From Gillisia sp. Hel_I_86 (GTDB taxonomy: Bacteria; Bacteroidota; Bacteroidia; Flavobacteriales; Flavobacteriaceae), in assembly GCF_007827275.1 (NCBI RefSeq), contig NZ_VISE01000001.1:2852001-2916000 (forward strand): DNA of 64,000 bases. The letters are read 5' to 3'. A program made the translations under genes and the position numbers. Positions 8,679 to 17,606 of the stretch are shown in pieces (position 1 is the stretch's first letter; each line of letters starts with the position of its first letter). Under the pieces are notes generated by a model that was given only the letters and a program-made list of their open reading frames with translations, ran no database searches and was not told the origin of the DNA.

Positions 8679-9853
8679 CAGGGTAACGATGCGGAATTGT
8701 CGTCATGCTGAACTTGTTTGAGCATCCCATCAGCTTATATGAAAAATACGTTAATTCCCTACACTAGATATTTTTTTTATCATGGGTCTACCATTAACGT
8801 ATTTTATAAGTTTATGATTTATAGTTAATTATAGTATCTAATTCCTTGGCCATTTTTTAATACGCTTTTTGTTCTCATTACGGTAATTTCAAGAATTTGT
8901 AAAACACTTCCTTTGGTCTATAAAGCTTTGATTAATTTTAATGATTGTTCATTTTTTTGTTTGTCCAAAAAAACGGAACCAAAAAAAGGACACTTTTTTG
9001 TAGGTGTTTCCAATTATGCTACCGCATAATTAGAACCGTACTCCCCCAGCTAAATTTTCTCCAAGGCTTCGAAGATTTTACGCTGGGGAAGCACTACACT
9101 GCAAAAAAGAAGTTCTTAAAAACGATAAATATGCTAAGAACCATCATACGTCAACTTCCTACGCTAGATAAATTTTTCTATCACGGGTCTCAGGGTGACG
9201 ATGGGGAATTGCCGTCATGCTGAACTTGTTTCAGCATCCCATCAGCTTATATGAAAAATACGTTAATTCCCTACACTAGATATTTTTTTTATCATGGGTC
9301 TACCATTAACGTATTTTATAAGTTTATGATTTATAGTTAATTATAGTATCTAATTCCTTGGCCATTTTTTAATACGCTTTTTGTTCTCATTACGGTAATT
9401 CCAAGAATTTGTAAAACACTTCCTTTGGTCTATAAAGCTTTGATTAATTTTAATGATTGTTCATTTTTTTGTTTGTCCAAAAAAACGGAACCAAAAAAAG
9501 AACACTTTTTTGTAGGTGTTTCCAATTATGCTCCCGCATAATTAGAACCGTACTCCCCCAGCTAAATTTTCTCCAAGGCTTCGAAAATTTTACGCTGGGG
9601 AAGCACTACACTGCAAAAAAGAAGTTTTTTAAAAACGATAAATATGCTAAGAACCATCATACGTCAACTTCCTACGCTAGATAAATTTTTCTATCACGGG
9701 TCTCAGGGTGACAATGTGGAATTGCCGTCATGCTGAACTTGTTTCAGCATCCCATCAGCTTATATAAAAACACGTCAATTTCCTACGCTAGTTAAATTTA
9801 TTTATCACGGGTCTCAGGGTGACGATGGGGAATTGCCGTCATGCTGAACTCGA
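8679..9853. repeat. Tandem array of a 512-bp mosaic repeat
   Basis: Two nearly identical units lie head to tail (8679-9190, 512 bp; 9191-9703, 513 bp). A third unit (9704-9814) has lost about 400 bp internally, and a fourth stops at about 9853, just short of the HD-domain gene. Each unit is a chain of smaller palindromes: AATTATGC/GCATAATT near 9013-9032, CCCCAGC/GCTGGGG near 9046-9092, and the 'GTCATGCTGAACTTGTTTC' interspersed repeat at its joint. Short open frames inside the units are repeat-derived and not credible genes. Confidence 0.9.
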
Positions 9854-9861
9854 AAGTGAGC

Positions 9862-10452
9862 TTACTTTTTTTTCTTCAATTTATCTTTTATCAACTTCAA
9901 ATTCTTTAGCTTTTTTGGCTCACGGTTTTGCTTGCAGTAGGTGGTATGGTAATCATGCTTGGACATGAAATTATACTGGATTTCATTCCATTTATCCTCG
10001 CTTAGGTCTGGCTGATAGTATAAAAGTTCTTGATATAATTTTTCGCTCCACTCCAAAAAATCATCGGTACCAATATATTCCAAATCGGCATCTGCGAGTA
10101 TGGCTGCCAAGTGGGAGGTGGGTTTTTGGGGTATCTCGGTAGCTTTCATCATTTCGCAGATCTGTTCTATTTCTTTCGGTTTCAGCCCGAATTCCTTCAA
10201 CTCTTTGGTGGCTATCTTACAACTTAATTCTTCATGTTTTTCCCTATCTATAATAAATCCGATATCATGATAGAGCGCAGCAACTTTCAATAGGAACAGG
10301 TCATTTCCCCCCACATTTTCCTTTCCGGCGATGTAGATCACCTTGTCTACCACGTATTTAGTATGTTCTGGGCAGTGATAATGCAACCAAGAAGGTAAAT
10401 TCTGCTCCAAATTGGAAATCACTTTTGTATAAATAGGTAGGAATTTGTCCAT
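9862..10452 (-). CDS. HD-domain phosphohydrolase
   Basis: This 196-residue cytoplasmic protein has an HD-superfamily metal site: H30 (CPEH), H62-D63 (YHDIGF), H73 and D121 (ADADLEY). The family hydrolyses phosphate esters, often of nucleotides. The YHDIGF and ADADLEYIG pattern resembles bacterial (p)ppGpp- or nucleotide-hydrolase-like HD proteins, but the substrate cannot be assigned. The C-terminus ends in a lysine-rich run. The stop codon sits 9 bases from the end of the repeat array, so the array may provide its 3' end. Confidence 0.85.
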   Translation of the reverse strand: MDKFLPIYTKVISNLEQNLPSWLHYHCPEHTKYVVDKVIYIAGKENVGGNDLFLLKVAALYHDIGFIIDREKHEELSCKIATKELKEFGLKPKEIEQICEMMKATEIPQKPTSHLAAILADADLEYIGTDDFLEWSEKLYQELLYYQPDLSEDKWNEIQYNFMSKHDYHTTYCKQNREPKKLKNLKLIKDKLKKKK

Positions 10453-10664
10453 TAAACGAATCTTTTGTTGTGCATTCCAATTTTTTCATGACCATGATAT
10501 AGCATGGGAACAGTAAAATCACCATGTATGGCGCCAAGAAGGATCTTAAAAAACTCCATTTTTCCCAAAGCGTTTTCCACATTAGCCATCGAAAAAATAA
10601 AGAGCAATACAAATTTTTTGTTGTATCCTATTCTATAATAATCCTTTAAAATGAACAAATCCAT
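10452..10664 (-). CDS. Small hypothetical protein, doubtful
   Basis: This is a 70-residue open frame that I do not recognise. It is moderately hydrophobic near residues 17-27. Its TAA overlaps the ATG of the HD-domain gene by one base, which would fit translational coupling; that overlap is the main reason to list it. It may instead be leader sequence or the relic of a longer gene. Confidence 0.3.
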   Translation of the reverse strand: MDLFILKDYYRIGYNKKFVLLFIFSMANVENALGKMEFFKILLGAIHGDFTVPMLYHGHEKIGMHNKRFV

Positions 10665-11153
10665 ACCTCTAACTTAGGTAATTTAGAGCAATAATCAAGC
10701 AAGAATTGTTTTTAAACTCTTTATTGGATAGCTTTTAACAAAGTTAAAAGCGAAAAATGCCGAAAAATCACTTAAAGTTTATAATAACGTTCCTTAACCA
10801 ATAGATATATGTTTGTTTAACAGGATTTTAGAGTCGTTTACCGAAAAACCCTTTTTTCATGTTCATATCTTTACTACCTTGAGAATCAGTAAGCTCGCTT
10901 TAAGTGAAAAATTATTTTTAAAGCGAAAACCAATAATTGAGTTGTGAGTCCTGCAAGGGGAGCAAATTCATTTATCGAGAAATATTAGTACTACATTTTG
11001 TAGCCCGCCCCATACTATTTTATACCTTTTGTTTTGCTCGTTCCTAACGCGTTTTCTTTTAGGATAGGCATCCTAAATGGTATAGAAAACAATGAACACA
11101 TTAATGTATAACAGCTTCTAAAATTTTAGGATGTTATTTAGTTTATAGCCTTT
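10665..11153. other. Intergenic region with an inverted repeat upstream of the cyclase
   Basis: There are 489 bases with no convincing gene. A perfect 8-bp inverted repeat, TTTAGGAT-aggc-ATCCTAAA (11058-11077), lies about 75 bases before the cyclase start, and its TTTAGGAT arm recurs near 11126-11133. It could be an operator or an RNA hairpin of the cyclase leader. Confidence 0.45.
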
Positions 11154-13001
11154 ATGGGAAGATTAAGATGCACGTTGGTTTTTATAGCCTTTTTATTTTG
11201 TTCTTGGCAAAGCTTCGCCCAAAACCCAAGGATTGCCGACAGTTTAAAAAGCATTTATTTCTCCAAAAACGGGGAAAAAGCGAATTTGGAAGTACTATGG
11301 GAAATTGCAAATAACGAAGCAGACCCAGACAGTGCCATTAAATACTCCAAACTGCTCATAACAAAGAGCAAGGCTGCTGGAAACGATGAGAAGCTCTATA
11401 ATGGATATCGCCAACTTGGCAATGGGTTTCGTCTAAAAGGTGATTTTAAGCAAGCCTTAAAAGCTTATTTTAAGAGCTTGGATTATGCCCATAGCCTCAA
11501 GGATAGAATGGGAATTTCTTACGCCAATATTGAAATTGGCAACGTATATTCCTTAAGCGGAAATACTGCCAATGCAGATCTCTATTATAATAAAGGAATA
11601 GAAGAGTTGCGAAATGGGGAAGATTCTACCTCGTTGGGAACTGCGCTCTTTAATGCCGGAGACGAATACCTGCGGATAGGAAATCTAGAGAAAGCGAAGG
11701 AGTTTACCAACGAAGCCGAGCGTATTTTTGAGAAAGTAGATTTTCCAATGGGGCGTGCCTATAGTTTGGGAAATCTAGGGAGAATCAATGCGAAATTGGG
11801 AAACGACGAATTAGCAGAAGAAAATTTAAATTCAGCAATTGTATTGCTTCAAGATTTGAATGCCCATAATGCGATTGCAGAATTCCTTCTTTCCCTTGCC
11901 GATGTTTATTCTGAAAATGGCGATGCAGAAATTGCCTTTCAGTACGCAAACAGAAGTTTAGAGCTTTCCAAGAAATACGGGTTCAAGAACTATATAACCG
12001 ATGCCTACCTAAAGCTTTCAGAATTGTATGAACAAATAGGATATACTGCAAAATCCTTTCAATATTATAAAGATTATATCACCTATCGCGATAGTGTTAG
12101 GAATTTAGAATCTGTAAGTGAAATGGCCAATTTGCGCACCAATTTTGAAATCTCGCAAAAGCAAACGGAAGTAGATCTTCTAAATCAACAGAAAAAAAAC
12201 CAACAAAATATAGTAATAGGGGTGCTCGTGGCGCTATTCTTATTAATGCTCTTGGCTTTTGGATTGTATAGGCGCAACAATTTTATAAGACGTACCAACT
12301 TGATCATAGAACGGGAAAAGAACCGGTCTGAACACTTGTTGCGAAATATACTTCCGGAGGGAACCGCCTTGGAGCTCATGGAAACAGGGAAGGTACAGGC
12401 CAAAAAATTTGAAGCGGCAAGTATTTTATTCACAGATTTCGAAGATTTCACACAATATTCTGAAAGCCTATCTCCAGAAGCGCTGGTGGAGAGCGTAGAT
12501 TTCTATTTTTCGCAGTTCGATAAAATCATAGAAAAGCATGGTTTGGAAAAAATAAAAACCATTGGAGATTCCTATATGTGCGCAGCGGGAGTGCCGTTTC
12601 CCATGAAAGATCACGCCATCTCCATAATGTATGCCGCGCTGGAAATTTTGGAGTTTGTAGAAGAAACAAAAAAGGACAATCCAGCCATGGGTGCTCATTT
12701 TGAAATAAGGATAGGGATTAACAGTGGGCCTTTGATCGCCGGGGTGGTGGGAAGCAAAAAATTCGCTTATGATATCTGGGGGGATTCGGTAAATACGGCT
12801 TCCCGTATGGAATCTTGCTCGGAGAGGGGGAAAATCAACATTTCTGAAGACACTTTTCAATTGGTGAAAGGCAGTTTTTCTTGTAAAGAAAGAGGGAAGA
12901 TAGAAGTGAAGAACAAGGGGATGGTGCCCATGTATTTTGTAGAGAACATCAAAGATCTTAAAGTTAAAAACCCGAATGGGGCTCCCACTAAATGGAGCTA
13001 A
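11154..13001 (+). CDS. TPR receptor-type class III adenylate cyclase
   Basis: This 615-residue protein has a signal peptide (cleavage near A22), a periplasmic region of TPR repeats (about 45-320), one membrane helix (353-372), a short coiled-coil linker and a cytoplasmic class III cyclase domain (about 415-600). All catalytic positions can be placed: metal-binding D428 and D472, transition-state N547 and R551, and the purine-selecting pair K468 and D540. Lys plus Asp is the adenylate cyclase pattern (guanylate cyclases have Glu plus Cys), so it should make cAMP from ATP. The TPR part probably senses a periplasmic protein or peptide. The small exported protein downstream may be related. Confidence 0.93.
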   Translation: MGRLRCTLVFIAFLFCSWQSFAQNPRIADSLKSIYFSKNGEKANLEVLWEIANNEADPDSAIKYSKLLITKSKAAGNDEKLYNGYRQLGNGFRLKGDFKQALKAYFKSLDYAHSLKDRMGISYANIEIGNVYSLSGNTANADLYYNKGIEELRNGEDSTSLGTALFNAGDEYLRIGNLEKAKEFTNEAERIFEKVDFPMGRAYSLGNLGRINAKLGNDELAEENLNSAIVLLQDLNAHNAIAEFLLSLADVYSENGDAEIAFQYANRSLELSKKYGFKNYITDAYLKLSELYEQIGYTAKSFQYYKDYITYRDSVRNLESVSEMANLRTNFEISQKQTEVDLLNQQKKNQQNIVIGVLVALFLLMLLAFGLYRRNNFIRRTNLIIEREKNRSEHLLRNILPEGTALELMETGKVQAKKFEAASILFTDFEDFTQYSESLSPEALVESVDFYFSQFDKIIEKHGLEKIKTIGDSYMCAAGVPFPMKDHAISIMYAALEILEFVEETKKDNPAMGAHFEIRIGINSGPLIAGVVGSKKFAYDIWGDSVNTASRMESCSERGKINISEDTFQLVKGSFSCKERGKIEVKNKGMVPMYFVENIKDLKVKNPNGAPTKWS

Positions 13002-13050
13002 TAATTTTAATAGCTGTTTATAAAAATAAAACCAATCAAAATCACATATT

Positions 13051-13665
13051 ATGAAAACAAACACATTACTAAAAAGAACGATTAAAATTGTAGGATTTTT
13101 AACCATCCTCCTCGTATTGCTCTCTTTTAAAAATGAGAAACGGGCCTCCGAAATTTATTTAGAGCACGTTAATGAGCTCGCAATGAGGATGGAGGCCCCG
13201 GTGAACTTAGCGGTCCCTCATAAAAATAGCGTTATGGACGTGGAGCGAAGGGACACCCATATCCTGTTAACTATTGATACAGAAAATATTGATGAGGGCA
13301 ATTTAAACGCAACAATTGTATTTTCAGATGATCGTAGTGATCCTTCCGAGAATCCGGGAAATCCAGAAAAATTCACGTCGGTGGTAGATAAGAACATGAA
13401 AATTTATTGGAGCGGGATTCCCAAAGATGAAAACAGTACGGATGTTATATATATCCTTGAGGTTATAAGAAAACAACAGGGGGGCGCAGAAATATTAAAA
13501 AAAACCTTTAAAGATCCCAACAAGGATGGTGTTGTGGTTGGAAAAGTTAAAAACAAAAAAGTGGAAGGTTTTGAATATTATAGTGTGAAGTTTAGTATTA
13601 ACGGAACCACAGTAAGAACCTTTGAAGTAGATCCAAAATTAAAAATGGGGATTGAGGCGGAGTAA
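13051..13665 (+). CDS. Exported hypothetical protein
   Basis: This 204-residue protein is not assigned to a family. It has an N-terminal hydrophobic segment (about residues 10-25) that acts as a signal peptide or anchor, followed by a hydrophilic, probably beta-rich domain with an Asp/Asn-rich stretch (SDDRSDPSENPGNPEK) that could bind calcium. It starts 49 bases after the cyclase gene on the same strand, so co-transcription is possible. A role as ligand or partner of the periplasmic TPR domain is speculation. Confidence 0.7.
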   Translation: MKTNTLLKRTIKIVGFLTILLVLLSFKNEKRASEIYLEHVNELAMRMEAPVNLAVPHKNSVMDVERRDTHILLTIDTENIDEGNLNATIVFSDDRSDPSENPGNPEKFTSVVDKNMKIYWSGIPKDENSTDVIYILEVIRKQQGGAEILKKTFKDPNKDGVVVGKVKNKKVEGFEYYSVKFSINGTTVRTFEVDPKLKMGIEAE

Positions 13666-13762
13666 GCAATTTTTATGCACGGGATTTCTCAGTGGCAGCA
13701 AAATGCTCCGTCGAAATGGCAATTATTTTAACTGCAAACTGCTAATTGCTAATTGTTCCCTG

Positions 13763-13831
13763 TTAACTGTTCTCTACAATTGCGATTTCTTCCTCTGTTA
13801 AGCCATACAGCGCATACACCATTTGGTCGAT
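13763..13831 (-). pseudogene. Relic of the C-terminus of a second Type IIG enzyme
   Basis: Read on the - strand, this stretch encodes IDQMVYALYGLTEEEIAIVE, then N-S-stop. It closely matches the last residues of the intact neighbouring enzyme (IDRLVYELYGLTEEEIKIVE). An in-frame stop lies directly upstream, so only this 22-codon tail survives. It lies about 60 bases beyond the intact gene's stop, as expected after duplication and decay or after replacement of one restriction gene by another. Confidence 0.65.
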
Positions 13832-13893
13832 TTACTCTCTTCATTTCTATTTGATAAAGTGGAGCTCGTGAATCTCCCTTGATTTTAACTTCC

Positions 13894-16800
13894 CTAGGCA
13901 TTTTCAACAATTTTAATTTCTTCTTCAGTTAAACCATATAATTCGTAAACTAATCGGTCGATTTCGTTATCGGTGGCGGTTATTTGTTGTTGGAGGGCAA
14001 CTGCTTTTTTCTTGTTTTCCTCAAACAGTTCCATCCACTCGAACTCGTCTTTTTTGGTGAGCTCGGGAACCGCGGCGAGTCCTTCTTTTTCACGGACTTT
14101 ATTACTTGCCTTAATCGATTTATTTAACTCTTTTATAAATTCTCCAAATTCCAGTTCATGCCAGTTTTGGAGTTTGCGAGAAAGTTTAGTAATCCTAAAT
14201 TTAGATGATAAAAAAGTCAGAAATTTTTGTCTTAAGAGATGTAAGCTTAATCTTGCGTTCGTAACATTATCTATCAAACTACTAAAAAAATCCTCATTTA
14301 AAAAAAACAAATCAGGTATTGGAAATTGTTCCAATGTTCCAACATTCAATTTTGGATAAGCCTTGCGATTCAAATTAATATTATTACTTCTAAAAAAATG
14401 AGAGCAAAGTTTTGATGATATTAAAGCTAATAATGATTTGATATTAACATCGGGGTTCTTCGGTAAAATGTTAAACACATCCGAATTATTTATAATATCA
14501 TCGATTTCAATATATGCAGCATCAATCGTTGCATCAGATAGAATACGATTCATAAGAATTCTCGGTCCTTGAAAAATTGAAATGTCTCTTTTAGCTGCAA
14601 GATTATTACCATATTCAATAAAACCGCTATCATCTCTTATAAGAAATCTCTGAATATTAGTAGCCTTTAAAAGTTTTTTATAGCTATCATTAACTTTTAT
14701 TTCAGAATGATAAACCTTTTCATTCATCATTTCTCTTGTCTGTTTAGGAACACCTTTTCCTTTTTCATAGGGCTGCATACCTTTTTTAAAAACTACTAAT
14801 TCTTTCAACTTAATTTTAAAAGGGAAGTCAATTGTATTTTGAAATGATAATAATGTGGAGTCATTCAGATTTAGAAACTGTTGATCTTTGTTTATTATAA
14901 AAGCTTGATTGTCTATTGCTATCCATCTATCATGGTGAGTTTTTAAATTATCAGCAATCGAAAGTATATTAGTAATTTTTGGAAATTTCTCTTCATTTTG
15001 TTTTTCTCCAATTATTATGACCGTATCAACAATGACATTTTCAAAAACTTCAAAAGTATTTAGTATTTGGATACAGTGATTTTCTAAAAATAAAAGTTTT
15101 CTAAATTTCTCATCATATTTTGTAGACATCCAATAATTTGGAATTATTATTCCATAAAGTCCTCTTTGCTTTAAAATATTTATAAATTTTTCAGTGAAAA
15201 CTGTATATAGGTTGATTTGATATTCACTTGTTTTGTATCTTTTATATATGTAATCTTTTGTAGATTGAGTCATCGAATGGCTCTGTACATAAGGCGGATT
15301 CCCAATCACCACATCAAAACCACCATTTTTAAAGATCTCCGGGAATTCTTCTTCCCATTTAAAGGCTTTATCGCCGGCTACTTTTTTGTCGTCTATCAAT
15401 GAGTTGCCGCATTTAATCGTACTGCTTAGATCGTTGAGTTTTCTACGGGGTTGTGCGGTGCGTAGCCAAAGGCTTAGCTTGGCGATCTCCACACTTTCTT
15501 CGTTAATATCCACGCCATAGATGTTGTTCTCTAAAATGGTGTTTTCTATATCGCTAAACACCAGGCCGCCACCCAAAAGTTTGGCTTTTAGCTCGTCTAT
15601 ATATCGATGTTCCTTAATTAGAAAATCCAAGGCTTGGTTTAGGAACGCGCCAGAACCACAAGCGGGGTCGCAAATGCTAAGCTGCAACAACCAATCGCGA
15701 TAGGCATCCAGGATGCTCACCAGATTTTCTATAGTGGTTTTATTACGGTTTTTTCGGCCTTTAAAATATTCTTCCTCGCGAAAACCAAGCTCCGTTTTCT
15801 TTTCTTCGCACAGTTTCCCAACGGTATTTTCTACAATGTATTTGGTGATATATTTTGGCGTGTAAAAAACACCATCTTTCTTTCGTTTGCTCTTTTGCTT
15901 ATCAAAGTCGGCTCCTTCAATTTCGGCATTTACACTTTCAATCTCATTTAGGGAATTCTCGAAAATATGCCCCAGGATATTTACATCTACCTGGCTTTCA
16001 AAATCGTATTTGGCTAATTGTACGCTGTGCTTTGCCAAAAGCTTATCGTCTATCTCCAGCTGGTCCAAAATAGCATCCGGTTTAAACAGGCCGCCATTAT
16101 ACGCATAGATCTCTGCGCGTTGCCCGGTTCCTTTTCTTCCTTTGTCCAAATAATTAAAATAGAGCTTAAACCTATCGTAAAGGGGCATTACGGCATCCAT
16201 GTTCTCAAGCAAGTGCCAATCGTCCACGATTTTCATGGTGGAATTTGGAGGCAGCAAGCCGCGATCTTCAGCAAAAAAGATAAAAAGGAACCGATCTATC
16301 AACTTTTGTGATTTCTTGAACAAGGTGAGTTTTATATTTTTCTCCAGTCGGTTTAAGTCGGCTTCTTCTTCTGTAGAAAGGGAACCCCGCGAGGATGGAG
16401 CTGCTGCATCCAGTTCCACTTGCCTATTATTCTTGATGCGCGCTGTATTTTGGCGCACCAAATCCCTAAACAACTCCCTTTTAAACAGCGAGTAGTCTTT
16501 GTAAAAGCTCTTGGTGATCGCTTTTTCTACAACAATGGAAGCCTCCTTGATTTTTAAAGGAATATTGGCAACCAGGTTTTCTTTGTATAAGCAGAGATAT
16601 AAGAGTGAAAACCCTTCTAAAGTGAGCTCAAAAAGGTTGAATTCCAAGAACTCGGTAGCATCGTTAATATAAAACCGAAGCTTTTCAAAATTCGATGTAA
16701 TCACATACACACAGCCTTTTTGATTGGCCTTATAATCGAAAGCCTGTTTCCTTATGCTTTCAAGATCTTTGGTATTGGTGCCTTTTAACTCTATAACGGC

Positions 16801-17094
16801 CAGGGCAGTTCCATTGTGGAGGATAGCGCCATCTGCCTTGCGCGCATTTTTTTCGTTTTTATGCTCGGTGGTAAGATTGTAATTTGGATGGGGGTTCAAG
16901 GTGTAGCCCAGTATGTTTACAAACAGCTCGTTAAGGAACGTGGCCTGAAACTGTTCTTCTTTAGAGCTCCTAATATTTTCCTGGATTACAGGATTTAAAA
17001 AGTAAGAAGCATATTTTTTATAAGCCTTGGAAATCCCCTTTTCTTCTTGGGATTTAAGGTATTTCTTAAGCACCGAAACTTGATATAACGCCAT
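13894..17094 (-). CDS. Type IIG restriction-modification enzyme (Eco57I-like)
   Basis: This is a single-chain restriction endonuclease and adenine methyltransferase of 1066 residues from the ATG at 17094. A TTG at 17130 would add 12. The N-terminal nuclease has a PD-(D/E)xK site (D88, E102-L-K104, the latter in AVIELKG). A helical connector leads to an N6-adenine methyltransferase with motif I DPACGSGAF (476-484) and motif IV NPPY (599-602). The C-terminal third is a TaqI/Eco57I-type target-recognition region. One protein therefore cuts and methylates. No separate S or M gene lies nearby. It probably defends against phage; the recognition sequence cannot be read from the protein. Confidence 0.92.
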   Translation of the reverse strand: MALYQVSVLKKYLKSQEEKGISKAYKKYASYFLNPVIQENIRSSKEEQFQATFLNELFVNILGYTLNPHPNYNLTTEHKNEKNARKADGAILHNGTALAVIELKGTNTKDLESIRKQAFDYKANQKGCVYVITSNFEKLRFYINDATEFLEFNLFELTLEGFSLLYLCLYKENLVANIPLKIKEASIVVEKAITKSFYKDYSLFKRELFRDLVRQNTARIKNNRQVELDAAAPSSRGSLSTEEEADLNRLEKNIKLTLFKKSQKLIDRFLFIFFAEDRGLLPPNSTMKIVDDWHLLENMDAVMPLYDRFKLYFNYLDKGRKGTGQRAEIYAYNGGLFKPDAILDQLEIDDKLLAKHSVQLAKYDFESQVDVNILGHIFENSLNEIESVNAEIEGADFDKQKSKRKKDGVFYTPKYITKYIVENTVGKLCEEKKTELGFREEEYFKGRKNRNKTTIENLVSILDAYRDWLLQLSICDPACGSGAFLNQALDFLIKEHRYIDELKAKLLGGGLVFSDIENTILENNIYGVDINEESVEIAKLSLWLRTAQPRRKLNDLSSTIKCGNSLIDDKKVAGDKAFKWEEEFPEIFKNGGFDVVIGNPPYVQSHSMTQSTKDYIYKRYKTSEYQINLYTVFTEKFINILKQRGLYGIIIPNYWMSTKYDEKFRKLLFLENHCIQILNTFEVFENVIVDTVIIIGEKQNEEKFPKITNILSIADNLKTHHDRWIAIDNQAFIINKDQQFLNLNDSTLLSFQNTIDFPFKIKLKELVVFKKGMQPYEKGKGVPKQTREMMNEKVYHSEIKVNDSYKKLLKATNIQRFLIRDDSGFIEYGNNLAAKRDISIFQGPRILMNRILSDATIDAAYIEIDDIINNSDVFNILPKNPDVNIKSLLALISSKLCSHFFRSNNINLNRKAYPKLNVGTLEQFPIPDLFFLNEDFFSSLIDNVTNARLSLHLLRQKFLTFLSSKFRITKLSRKLQNWHELEFGEFIKELNKSIKASNKVREKEGLAAVPELTKKDEFEWMELFEENKKKAVALQQQITATDNEIDRLVYELYGLTEEEIKIVENA

Positions 17095-17240
17095 TTGGTT
17101 AGCTGAATTGATTTGGTCCTGGAATTCCAATTTTTAACATGAAACCGCGACTTATAGGGGAGAAGCTGGTTTACAAGAAACACCAGCTAGTAAAGCTAAA
17201 AAAAATGTTGAATATCGCTGGGCAAAGCCTAAAATAAATT

Positions 17241-17280
17241 CCAAAAAAGAACGGGTGCTTTTAAACCCATCCTTTTTTGG
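17241..17280 (-). terminator. Stem-loop terminator between the small DNA-associated gene and the Type IIG gene
   Basis: Arms 17241-17256 and 17264-17280 pair with a few mismatches around a GGGT/ACCC core and end in A and T runs on both sides. On the - strand it would end transcription of the 69-residue gene before the restriction gene. Confidence 0.55.
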
Positions 17281-17324
17281 AGGATGTAATTTCAGTGGAT
17301 ACTTCTAAAATGGATTAGGCACAG

Positions 17325-17534
17325 CTAGCTTACGCCAGGGATTTCAATCATTTTCCCTTTCTTGGATTCCCCAAGAACGGTAACTTCTTTGTTTTTCCGG
17401 TATTCCTCTATGGCAAGGATCAATTGTTCCTTGGTATCTCTACGGATTTTAATAGCTGTTCTTTGATTTTTATTTCGGACTTCAATATAAAATCCGTCTC
17501 TTAAATCTTTTGGTTTTGTGGAAGGTCTTCCCAT
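17325..17534 (-). CDS. Small conserved hypothetical protein, possibly DNA-associated
   Basis: This is a 69-residue basic protein. The opening GRPSTKPKDLRDGFYIEVRN recurs in many small Bacteroidota proteins of unknown function, and GRP followed by lysines resembles an AT-hook-like DNA contact. It sits between the restriction enzyme and decayed sequence. Its upstream region holds two identical copies of an operator-like repeat (17547-17606), suggesting tight regulation, perhaps by itself. It could be a controller for the neighbouring restriction enzyme, but that is inference from position. Confidence 0.65.
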   Translation of the reverse strand: MGRPSTKPKDLRDGFYIEVRNKNQRTAIKIRRDTKEQLILAIEEYRKNKEVTVLGESKKGKMIEIPGVS

Positions 17535-17546
17535 ATTTATTATTTC

Positions 17547-17606
17547 TAAAGTTACAATTTACGTAACCTAATTTGTTATTTATAAAGTTACAATTTACGT
17601 AACCTA
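17547..17606 (-). promoter_or_regulatory. Duplicated operator-like element
   Basis: An identical 24-base sequence occurs twice (17547-17570 and 17583-17606), 36 bases apart start to start. Each copy holds the inverted repeat GTTAC-aattta-CGTAAC. The pair lies 13 bases upstream of the small DNA-associated gene, where a regulator would sit over its promoter. Confidence 0.65.

Noticed and set aside
8945-9684. Two similar open frames (8945-9223 and 9457-9684) that could be read as a duplicated small gene
   Set aside because: They are copies of the same part of the 512-bp repeat, the frame shifts between copies after one added base, and the peptide has no protein-like pattern.
8679-9853. Possible CRISPR array
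   Set aside because: The units are about 512 bp with no short regular repeats, no unique spacers and no cas genes anywhere in the window.
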